Source of the DNA: Acidimicrobiales bacterium
GTDB taxonomy: Bacteria > Actinomycetota > Acidimicrobiia > Acidimicrobiales > RAAP-2
Assembly (NCBI GenBank): GCA_017883105.1
Contig: JADGOF010000056.1
Span: 1-9,711, forward strand
Direction: 5' to 3'
DNA: 9,711 nucleotides
In this document: piece after piece, positions 1 to 5,029 of the stretch
How the letters are laid out: each line of letters opens with the position of its first letter
Position numbering within the stretch: the first letter of the stretch is position 1
Notes under the pieces: generated by a model
Databases searched by the model: none
Told to the model about the DNA's origin: nothing
What the model saw: only the letters and a program-made list of their open reading frames with translations
Position numbers and translations under genes: made by a program

Positions 1-932
1 CGTTCGATCAGCTGGCGGGGAACGGCCGCACCGCCGGCGGTGATCATCCGCAGCGAGGAGAGGTCCACCCCGTGGGTCTGGGTGTAGCGGAGCAGGTCGC
101 TCCAGATGGTGGGAACCCCGGCCGAGAGTGTCGGCCGATGCTGGGCGATCATCGCCGACAGCGGCTCGGCCTGGAGGAACATCTGGGGCATGACCAGGTC
201 CGCCCCGGTCATGAAGGCGCCGTAGGGGGTCCCCCACGCGTTGGCGTGGAACATGGGCACGATGGACAGGACCCGGTCGAGCTCGTTGATGCCGAGTGAG
301 GATCCCGAGGTGATGGCCATCGAGTGCAGGTAGGTCGAGCGGTGGCTGTAGACCACGCCCTTCGGGTTGCCGGTGGTGCCCGACGTGTAACACATGGCCG
401 CGGCCTGGCGCTCGTCGAAGGTCGGCCAGTCGTACCCGGGTTCCTCGGCCGCCAGGAGCTCCTCATAGGAGAGAATCTCCCCGAGGCCACTGGTGTCCCC
501 CTCCCCCACCACCACGATGTGCTTGACCGTGGTCAGCTGGTCGCGGACACGGGCCAGTAGCGGGGCGATGGAGCCGTCGACGATGATCACCTGGTCCTCG
601 GCGTGGTTGATCACGTAGGACAGCTGCTCGGGGAAGAGGCGGAGGTTGAGCGTGTGGAGCACGGCGCCCATGGCCGGGATGGCCAGGTAGGCCTCGAGGT
701 GGGCCTGGTTGTTCCACAGGAAGGTGCCGACCCGGTCGCTGTCCCCCACGCCCAGCCGGGTGAGGGCCTTGGCCAGCCGCTCGGACCGCTCGGCCACCTC
801 AGTGAACGTCGCCTCGGTGTACTCACCGGTCGGTCCGGTGACGGTGATGACCAGGCTCCGTCCGTAGACCTGCTGGCCGTGGCGCAGTATCCCGCTCACC
901 AACAGTGGTCCATCCTGCATGGTGCTGAGCAC
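1..932 (-). CDS. Fatty-acyl-CoA ligase (AMP-dependent synthetase), C-terminus outside window
   Basis: Activates a fatty (or related carboxylic) acid to an acyl-adenylate and then to acyl-CoA in the cytoplasm, feeding beta-oxidation or lipid synthesis. The first 310 codons are visible; the family is usually about 530-550 residues, so the C-terminal hinge and lid domain lie beyond the left edge. The signature ATP-binding loop YTSGTTGNPKGV is at residues 182-193, and the conserved PMFHANAWG stretch follows near residue 226. I chose the GTG start at 932-930 because GGGGAGGT lies about 7 bases upstream and gives the N-terminus MLSTMQD, typical of medium/long-chain acyl-CoA ligases; the ATG at 920 is too far from that site. 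The gene is divergent from the methyltransferase gene. The family assignment is secure; chain-length specificity cannot be read from this part. Confidence 0.9.
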   Translation of the reverse strand, partial: MLSTMQDGPLLVSGILRHGQQVYGRSLVITVTGPTGEYTEATFTEVAERSERLAKALTRLGVGDSDRVGTFLWNNQAHLEAYLAIPAMGAVLHTLNLRLFPEQLSYVINHAEDQVIIVDGSIAPLLARVRDQLTTVKHIVVVGEGDTSGLGEILSYEELLAAEEPGYDWPTFDERQAAAMCYTSGTTGNPKGVVYSHRSTYLHSMAITSGSSLGINELDRVLSIVPMFHANAWGTPYGAFMTGADLVMPQMFLQAEPLSAMIAQHRPTLSAGVPTIWSDLLRYTQTHGVDLSSLRMITAGGAAVPRQLIE

Positions 933-1111
933 AGTCAGACCTCCCCGTTCCCCGTCCGGATCCCCGGATGAACGAGCATACCGAGCCGGGCTCGGTCCAG
1001 GGGACCCTGCTGACGCCGTCGGACACCGGCCACCAGCCGGGGACAACCGGCCCCAACCCGCCCGCCGCCGGGCCAGGAACGCGAGCCGGCGCCGTGTGGC
1101 ACGGTGGACCG
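933..1111. promoter_or_regulatory. Divergent intergenic region with a near-palindrome at 981-995
   Basis: This spacer separates the divergent acyl-CoA ligase and methyltransferase genes, so it must hold promoters for both directions. It contains CCGAGCC-G-GGCTCGG at 981-995, an inverted repeat with 7-bp arms around a single central base, which has the form of a dimeric repressor site. I see no convincing -35/-10 pair. The plus-strand reading frame is open from 968 through this spacer, but the encoded Pro/Gly/Thr-rich stretch has no methyltransferase character, so I read it as non-coding. Operator function is inferred only from symmetry and location. Confidence 0.35.
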
Positions 1112-1846
1112 ATGCACGCTTATGACCGGTTCTCCACCTTCTACGACGCGGTGATGGACGACCCCGAGCCCAGGGCGAACCGGGTCATAGAATGGATCGA
1201 CCGGTATTCGCCGGAAGCCCGCTCCCTGCTGGAGCTCGGCTGCGGCACCGGATCGATCCTCGCCCGCCTGACGACCGTGCCCTCCCTGACCGGTCTGGAC
1301 CGATCATCAGAGATGCTCGCCTTGGCCCGCGCCAAGGTCCCCGACGCCCGGTTAGTAGAGGGGGACATGGCCTCGTTCTCACTGGGTGAGCGGTTCGACG
1401 TGGTGATCTGCGTGTTCGACAGCCTCAACCATCTGATGGACTTCGGCGATTGGCGGTCGATGTTCGCCGCCGTCCACGAGCACCTCGCCGACGGGGGCCT
1501 CTTCATCTTCGACGTCAACACGGTCGGCGAACTCCGTCGGCTGGGCGACGAACCACCGTGGGTCTACGACTTCGATGAGGGGACCGCCATCATCGACGTG
1601 GAGTTCGCCGAAGATGCGAGCTCCCATGGCATCTCACTGTGGGACATCCGGGTCTTCGAGCACCAGGGTGACTCCCGCTACGAGCTGCACCACGAACAGA
1701 TCGGTGAGCTCGGGGTGCCCCTCCCGCTCATCAGGGCCGCGCTGGCAACGGAGTTCACCCTCCTCGAAGAGTCCAACGAAGTCGGCGACCTGCCCACCGA
1801 AGACTCGATCAAGGCCCATTTCGTCCTTCGTCGGCCGACGAAGTAA
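1112..1846 (+). CDS. Class I SAM-dependent methyltransferase
   Basis: A 244-residue cytoplasmic methyltransferase with a Rossmann-like fold, using S-adenosylmethionine; the substrate cannot be predicted. Motif I is ELGCGTG at residues 41-47, the acidic residue binding the SAM ribose is in GLD at 61-63, the adenine-contacting GDM is at 84-86, and the motif IV-like strand FDVVICVFDSLNHL follows. A later FIFDVNT strand is typical of small-molecule methyltransferases. The start MHAYDRFSTFYDAVMDD was chosen because this opening is typical of the family, where a Tyr/Phe-rich first helix precedes motif I. The open frame extends upstream to 968 but is not conserved-looking. The ribosome-binding site (GGTGG at 1103-1107) is weak. 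The nitronate monooxygenase-family gene begins 54 bases downstream on the same strand, so the two may be co-transcribed. Confidence 0.85.
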   Translation: MHAYDRFSTFYDAVMDDPEPRANRVIEWIDRYSPEARSLLELGCGTGSILARLTTVPSLTGLDRSSEMLALARAKVPDARLVEGDMASFSLGERFDVVICVFDSLNHLMDFGDWRSMFAAVHEHLADGGLFIFDVNTVGELRRLGDEPPWVYDFDEGTAIIDVEFAEDASSHGISLWDIRVFEHQGDSRYELHHEQIGELGVPLPLIRAALATEFTLLEESNEVGDLPTEDSIKAHFVLRRPTK

Positions 1847-1900
1847 CAGCCACACTTCCCGGGACTCTATGGGGACAGGCACCCGTGTCAAGATTCCGGA

Positions 1901-2842
1901 GTGTTGACCAACCGTGTGACCGAGCTCCTCGGGGTGGAGATCCCCATCGTCCAGGCCCCCATGGGGTGGATCGCCCGCTCGCAACTGGCCTCCGCGGTTT
2001 CCAACGCCGGGGCCATGGGCATCATCGAGACCTCGTCCGGGGAGCTCGACGCCATCCGGGACGAGATCGCCAAGATGAAGGACCTCACCGACAAACCGTT
2101 CGGCGTCAACATCGCCCAGGCGTTCGTGGCGGATCCCACAGCCATCGTGGACTTCGTGATCGGCCAGGGGGTCACCTTCGTCACCACATCGGCCGGCAGC
2201 CCGACCCGCTTCACCGCACAGCTGAAGGATGCGGGCCTGACGGTCTTCCACGTCGTTCCCACCCTGAGGGCCGCGGAGAAGGCGGTGACCGCCGGCGTGG
2301 ACGGTCTGATCGTCGAAGGAGGTGAGGGCGGTGGATTCAAGAATCCCCGTCCCGTGTCGACCATGGTCCTCCTCCCGGCAGTGACCAAGGCCTTCGACCT
2401 CCCGGTGATCGCCGCCGGTGGCTTCCTCGACGGCCAAACCCTGGCCGCGGCACTGGCCCTGGGGGCGGAGGGCGTGCAGTTGGGAACGGTGATGGTCTCC
2501 TCGCTCGAATCACCGGTCCACGACAATTGGAAACGAGCCATCATCGCTGCCGCAGAGACCGACACGGTGTTCTTGAACCAACACGCATCACCGGCACTCC
2601 GGGCGCTGAGGACACCGCGCACTGAGGACCTCGAGTTCGATCACGAGCACAATGCCATGGCCGAATTCGGTAGTGTGCGCGATGTCTACTTCGGCGGTGA
2701 CCTGAGCGCCGGGATCGCCCTCGGTGGCCAAGTGGCCGGGCGCATCGACGAGAGCAGACCGGTGGCCGACATCATCCGGTCCTGTGTGGAGGAGTGCGAG
2801 ACGATCCTCCGAGTCCTCGGGGACCACTATGTCGATCGCTGA
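1901..2842 (+). CDS. Nitronate monooxygenase / FabK-like flavin enzyme, catalytic His absent
   Basis: A 313-residue TIM-barrel flavoprotein of the 2-nitropropane dioxygenase/nitronate monooxygenase family. These FMN enzymes oxidise alkyl nitronates; the related FabK proteins reduce enoyl-ACP. Visible family features are QAPMGW at residues 18-23 (first strand, flavin binding), the FVTTSAG strand near 93-99, AAGGFLDG at 171-178 and GVQLGT at 191-196 (phosphate binding of FMN). Where classical members carry a catalytic His in an EAGGH motif, this protein reads GEGGGFK at 141-147, so Phe146 sits at the His position. The reaction may therefore differ from classical nitronate oxidation. The start is GTG at 1901; TTG at 1904 is the next possibility, and neither has a strong ribosome-binding site. 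Family confidence is high, substrate confidence low. Confidence 0.85.
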   Translation: MLTNRVTELLGVEIPIVQAPMGWIARSQLASAVSNAGAMGIIETSSGELDAIRDEIAKMKDLTDKPFGVNIAQAFVADPTAIVDFVIGQGVTFVTTSAGSPTRFTAQLKDAGLTVFHVVPTLRAAEKAVTAGVDGLIVEGGEGGGFKNPRPVSTMVLLPAVTKAFDLPVIAAGGFLDGQTLAAALALGAEGVQLGTVMVSSLESPVHDNWKRAIIAAAETDTVFLNQHASPALRALRTPRTEDLEFDHEHNAMAEFGSVRDVYFGGDLSAGIALGGQVAGRIDESRPVADIIRSCVEECETILRVLGDHYVDR

Positions 2843-3033
2843 GCCCGATCGTCGATCTCGTCGGCGAGGGTCACCAGAGGGTATCGATTTCACACTCCGA
2901 CGGTGCTGGACTGAATACGGCCGCAGCACAGGAGATCGACAGATGGTCCGACTCACACCGATCGGGTGCCGGCGGTAGCGCTTCTGAGCGGTCTGCTCAC
3001 ACCGTCAAGCGAGCCGGTACGGAGGTGCGGGCT

Positions 3034-3450
3034 GTGGGCAAAGTGGTCGCCGCCATCGTCATCTGTGTCGTGGGAATGGTCGTGGGCCTGATCGTCATTG
3101 CCGCTGCCGTCCTGGGCCAGGGAACAGCCGGGGTGGCGGGAGCGTCCTCGGGATCCGAGGGTGCTGGCGGAGCGCCCGGGTCCCATGGCGTGCAACCCGG
3201 ACCGGCCATTCCGTCGGCGTGGGTCACCCTCTACCAGCAAGCGGCGTCGAGCTGTTCGGGCCTCCCCTGGTCGGCGCTCGCCGCCATTGGCACGGTCGAG
3301 ACCGGAAGCGGCCAGTCATCTGCACCGGGCGTGTGGTCGGGAGCCAACGGTGCCGGGGCCGAAGGCCCCATGCAGTTCGAACCCGCGAACCGCCTGAATG
3401 TAGTACCTATCACATATCCACCGCTCATCAGGCCCGGCGTCGTAGCCTGA
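3034..3450 (+). CDS. Truncated membrane-anchored lytic-transglycosylase-like cell-wall hydrolase
   Basis: The N-terminal half of a peptidoglycan-cleaving enzyme of the transglycosylase (SLT) type. The start is GTG at 3034, preceded by GGAGGT at 3021-3026. A membrane segment or uncleaved signal anchor spans about residues 4-27, followed by a Gly/Ser/Ala-rich linker to about residue 57. The SLT-like domain then begins (SAWVTLYQQAAS), with the helix LAAIGTVETGSG carrying probable catalytic Glu89, and the conserved GANGAGAEGPMQFEPA ending at residue 118. Family members continue with Thr-Trp and roughly a further half domain. Here residues 119-138 are unrelated and the frame stops at 3450. The break is near 3388-3390, and no matching 3' part was found before xerC. 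The product very probably lacks a complete active site, so this is best seen as a disrupted gene. Confidence 0.75.
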   Translation: MGKVVAAIVICVVGMVVGLIVIAAAVLGQGTAGVAGASSGSEGAGGAPGSHGVQPGPAIPSAWVTLYQQAASSCSGLPWSALAAIGTVETGSGQSSAPGVWSGANGAGAEGPMQFEPANRLNVVPITYPPLIRPGVVA

Positions 3451-3503
3451 GAGGATCAACGCTAGGAGAGCCACATGCACTTCGAGACCCGCGAACGCCT
3501 CAA
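3369..3503 (+). repeat. Imperfect 30-bp direct repeat at the left insertion junction (3369-3398 and 3474-3503)
   Basis: The segment starting CATGCAGTTCGA at 3369 recurs as CATGCACTTCGA at 3474. In alignment the two copies share 27 of 29 paired bases, with one single-base gap in each. The first copy lies in the conserved hydrolase motif GPMQFEPA and crosses the point where hydrolase homology ends. The second copy is the beginning of the first small insert gene. Because the two gaps compensate, both copies read in the same frame at their ends (MQFEPANRL versus MHFETRERL). This may be a scar of the insertion event or a chance resemblance. Confidence 0.5.
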
Positions 3504-3624
3504 GACCAGCTTCGAGGAGTACTACCGCCTTCAATCTGAGCTGGACCGCTTCGGACTGGATCGTGAGGAGCGCAGGCGCATCCATCAGAGGCTCAATGTC
3601 GTCCGCCCGAAGCTCATCCCATGA
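3475..3624 (+). CDS. Small charged helical protein, function unknown (49 aa)
   Basis: I do not recognise this protein. It begins MHFETRERLK and is rich in Glu, Arg and Lys with a heptad-like middle (residues about 10-40), which suggests a single amphipathic helix or helical hairpin. It has no membrane segment and no cysteine. The start is well supported: AGGAG at 3464-3468 lies 6 bases before the ATG. Its stop overlaps the start of the next gene by 4 bases (ATGA at 3621-3624), which argues that both are translated together. It is the first gene of the insert after the broken hydrolase gene. Its 5' end resembles the hydrolase sequence about 105 bases upstream. Confidence 0.6.
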   Translation: MHFETRERLKTSFEEYYRLQSELDRFGLDREERRRIHQRLNVVRPKLIP

Positions 3625-3758
3625 CCTTCACCGACGAGCAGTGGAAGACAGGGATCGCCCTTCTTGACGACCCCGCCGACGAGGACTACCTGAGGGCCAA
3701 CGTCACCCAGGCAGGACCTGCAGTCACCGCTCAGCTCATGCATCACGGCGTCGTCTAG
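3621..3758 (+). CDS. Small acidic protein, function unknown (45 aa)
   Basis: Not recognised. The sequence begins MTFTDEQWKTGIALLDD and is acidic in its first half, with two probable short helices, and ends in LMHHGVV. The main reason to call it real is the ATGA overlap with the preceding gene, a usual sign of translational coupling, together with its plausible amphipathic composition. It has no transmembrane segment, signal peptide or known motif. An 83-base gap separates it from the DUF4177-like gene. It could act together with the 49-residue protein before it, but that is inference from coupling only. Confidence 0.5.
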   Translation: MTFTDEQWKTGIALLDDPADEDYLRANVTQAGPAVTAQLMHHGVV

Positions 3759-3841
3759 CCGTGTGTCCTGAGAAGTGGAAACGGTTCTCCTATCCCACGT
3801 AGCCAGGGGCATTCAGCCCAGCGTCAGTCGAAAGGGAAGCT
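3759..3841 (+). promoter_or_regulatory. Leader of the DUF4177-like gene with a 5-bp inverted repeat
   Basis: This 83-base spacer precedes the GTG start of the next gene. It carries GAGAA (3770-3774) and TTCTC (3785-3789) flanking a 10-base centre, which could be a weak hairpin or protein-binding site. Near its 3' end AAAGGGAAG (about 3831-3839) is a usable ribosome-binding site for GTG 3842. No clear promoter boxes are seen. Confidence 0.25.
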
Positions 3842-4036
3842 GTGAATGAGTACAAGATCTATGCACTCGACCTTATGGACCTCGGCGGCAGGTCCGAGCT
3901 AAAGGCCGTCGAAGATACCCTGAATAGGTACGCAGAGCAGGGGTGGAACCTAGAACGCTTCGAGGACAGGGCGGACAGTGTGCGCTGGTTCTACTTCATA
4001 AGGTCCAAGAAGAAGAAGGCAAGACTGGTGGCATAG
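3842..4036 (+). CDS. DUF4177-like small protein (64 aa)
   Basis: A 64-residue protein whose pattern resembles DUF4177: an N-terminal strand with EYKIYAL, a helix with LNRYAEQGWNLERFED (residues 27-42), and a final strand RWFYFIRSKKKK. The Asn/Gly-Trp turn followed by a strand and ending in a basic tail is the family hallmark, and the length is typical. The biochemical function of the family is not known to me. GTG at 3842 is the only sensible start; the ATG overlapping it at 3846 is out of frame. The gene ends immediately before the hairpin at 4037 and converges with the minus-strand operon. The Lys-rich C-terminus suggests nucleic-acid or membrane contact, which is inference. Confidence 0.6.
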   Translation: MNEYKIYALDLMDLGGRSELKAVEDTLNRYAEQGWNLERFEDRADSVRWFYFIRSKKKKARLVA

Positions 4037-4065
4037 AAGGGCCGCACCCCGTAGGCGCGGCCCTT
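4037..4065. terminator. Bidirectional hairpin terminator between convergent genes
   Basis: AAGGGCCGC at 4037-4045 and GCGGCCCTT at 4057-4065 form a perfect 9-bp stem with an 11-base loop. It begins directly after the stop codon of the plus-strand gene and ends 11 bases before the last stop codon of the minus-strand operon. Neither strand has a run of T after the stem, but strong GC stems without a U tract are common terminators in high-GC actinobacteria. Position between convergent genes makes a two-way terminator the natural reading. Confidence 0.75.
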
Positions 4066-4076
4066 CCGCACGTCGC

Positions 4077-4226
4077 TTACAGCGTCCAGCTCACCAGCCG
4101 CAGCTCCCACTCGGCGCCGCCCGCGTCCCGCACGACCAGCGTCAGCTCCGTCGGCGCCCGGGCGTCCAGCCCGAGGTCGGACAGCAGGTCGGCCAGCAGC
4201 TCCAGCGCCTCGGCGTCGGTCGTCAC
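4077..4226 (-). CDS. Small acidic protein, last gene of coupled operon (49 aa)
   Basis: Not recognised. It begins VTTDAEALELLADLLSDLG, an acidic Leu-rich helix. The C-terminal half (ELTLVVRDAGGAEWELRL) looks like two beta strands joined by a Gly turn. I chose the GTG start at 4226 because it overlaps the stop of the previous gene by 4 bases (GTGA), as at the other junctions of this operon. The frame is open further upstream to an ATG at 4289, but that would overlap the previous gene extensively. It stops 11 bases before the hairpin terminator. Its acidity complements the very basic protein encoded just before it, so the two could form a pair; this is inference. Confidence 0.5.
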   Translation of the reverse strand: MTTDAEALELLADLLSDLGLDARAPTELTLVVRDAGGAEWELRLVSWTL

Positions 4227-4405
4227 CAGAGCCCGAGCGCCTTGCACAGCCTGTGGCTGCAGAGCTGGTTGGTCTTCCGGTAGACGCACCTGCGGGCGTA
4301 GCGCTTGGCGCTGCCCTTGACGACGCCCTGCTTGCCTGTCGCCGCTTGCACGTTGCCCATGTCACGTGCCGCTCGGTACAGCTGGCTCCTCAAGCCTTTA
4401 CTCAC
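4223..4405 (-). CDS. Small very basic protein, probable nucleic-acid binder (60 aa)
   Basis: Not assigned to a family. It begins MSKGLRSQLYRAARDMG and is densely Arg/Lys-rich throughout, with KGSAKRYARRCVYRK in the middle and three Cys residues in the second half, ending in LGLW. Such charge suggests binding to DNA, RNA or another polyanion. Start GTG 4405 overlaps the preceding stop by 4 bases (GTGA), and GAGG lies 4 bases upstream of it, so the start is well supported even though an ATG exists further upstream at 4459. Its stop in turn overlaps the GTG of the next gene. It is the third of four coupled genes. Confidence 0.6.
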   Translation of the reverse strand: MSKGLRSQLYRAARDMGNVQAATGKQGVVKGSAKRYARRCVYRKTNQLCSHRLCKALGLW

Positions 4406-4668
4406 GACGCCGCCTCGCCGGCCAGCTTCTGCAGTTGCTTGCGTGCCGTAGCGTTGCAAACCTTGTACGTGCCGTCGGCGCTGCGTACGATTGCCCCGTC
4501 AGAGTGCCGGATTACTTCAGACACACGTCCTGTACAGCACCCGACCCGTGCGGCGATCTCCTTGACGGTGCCCGGCTCGCCCTGCAGAAACTCCTGCACG
4601 ATTGCGGCGCCGACCTTGCCTCCCAGCCCGCCCGCGTGATTGCGCTTCTTTTCGAGTGCCTTACTCAT
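4402..4668 (-). CDS. Winged-helix DNA-binding protein, probable regulator (88 aa)
   Basis: An 88-residue protein with a basic N-terminus (MSKALEKKRN) and a probable winged helix-turn-helix domain. After a helix around KVGAAIVQEFLQG (18-30), TVKEIAARVG (34-43) and TGRVSEVIRHS (46-56) fit helices 2 and 3, and AIVRSADGTYKV (59-70) fits the beta wing. It is most likely a DNA-binding regulator of the insert's own genes. Start ATG 4668 overlaps the upstream stop (ATGA) and has GAGGT at 4675-4679, 6 bases before it; the open frame upstream to 4782 is the shadow of the neighbouring gene. Cys44, Cys45 and Cys71 are present, but I see no metal-site pattern. Confidence 0.65.
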   Translation of the reverse strand: MSKALEKKRNHAGGLGGKVGAAIVQEFLQGEPGTVKEIAARVGCCTGRVSEVIRHSDGAIVRSADGTYKVCNATARKQLQKLAGEAAS

Positions 4669-4862
4669 GCCAGCACCTCGATCGTCGTGCACGCCGCCTG
4701 TCCCGGCGCCATCGGCCAGAACTGCCCGCTCGCGAACAGCGCGCACACGACGTGCTCGCCATCCTTGCTGACGCCCGTGCACTCAAACACGCTGTCGAAC
4801 TTCTTGGCGCCCATGGAGACCACCCTGTCTCCCACCTCTATGTCGTTCAGGCTCTTGCCCAT
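4665..4862 (-). CDS. Small beta-rich protein, first gene of coupled operon (65 aa)
   Basis: Function unknown. The sequence MGKSLNDIEVGDRVVSMG, followed by alternating hydrophobic stretches (SVFECTGVS, HVVCALFASG, FWPM) and TTIEVLA, suggests a small beta-barrel of SH3 or KOW type, often found in phage and plasmid accessory proteins. The IEVGDRVVSM opening is typical of such folds. Start ATG 4862 has GAGAG about 8 bases upstream, just after the bulged hairpin at 4877-4910. Its stop overlaps the ATG of the winged-helix gene. The fold is inferred from residue pattern only. Confidence 0.6.
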   Translation of the reverse strand: MGKSLNDIEVGDRVVSMGAKKFDSVFECTGVSKDGEHVVCALFASGQFWPMAPGQAACTTIEVLA

Positions 4863-4876
4863 CTGCTCTCTCGTTT

Positions 4877-4910
4877 CTGTAGCTTGACCAGGGCTTTTGC
4901 CCTGCTACAG
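4877..4910 (-). promoter_or_regulatory. Bulged hairpin in the leader of the minus-strand operon
   Basis: CTGTAG (4877-4882) pairs with CTACAG (4905-4910), and CAGGGC (4889-4894) pairs with GCCCTG (4899-4904) across a four-base TTTT loop. Only the 6 bases at 4883-4888 are unpaired, on one side. The stem ends 14 bases before the ATG of the first operon gene, leaving its ribosome-binding site exposed. It could be an operator or RNA control element for the operon, or a boundary element of the insert. I cannot tell which. Confidence 0.45.
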
Positions 4911-4929
4911 GCGTACCGAGGCTGGAGCA

Positions 4930-4954
4930 CCTTCGGCCAGCTCGGCGCCGAAGG
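4930..4954. repeat. 8-bp inverted repeat (hairpin) between operon and transposase
   Basis: CCTTCGGC at 4930-4937 and GCCGAAGG at 4947-4954 form a perfect 8-bp stem with a 9-base loop. A short direct repeat overlaps it: GGCCAGCTCGG (4935-4945) and GGGCAGCTCGG (4953-4963). It lies just upstream of the region where transposase homology begins. It may be a terminator shielding the transposase from outside transcription, or part of an IS or insert end; there is no T tract. Confidence 0.4.
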
Positions 4955-5029
4955 GCAGCTCGGAGCGTCGGGCAAAGAGGAAGACGCCTCAGGCGGCCGC
5001 CTGCTCGACCCTGTTGCCTCGCGAGGAGG

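Noticed and set aside
1634..2622. Long minus-strand open frames across the methyltransferase and nitronate monooxygenase-family genes.
   Set aside because: They are antisense shadows of genes with clear family motifs on the plus strand and show no recognisable protein signature.
3376..3390. TTCGAACCC resembles the T-arm of a tRNA, which would suggest a tRNA attachment site.
   Set aside because: It lies within the conserved hydrolase codons for Phe-Glu-Pro, and no acceptor, D or anticodon arms can be found around it.
3400..4910. A CRISPR array or tandem repeat locus in the insert.
   Set aside because: No regularly spaced repeats are present; only the single 30-bp pair and isolated hairpins were found.
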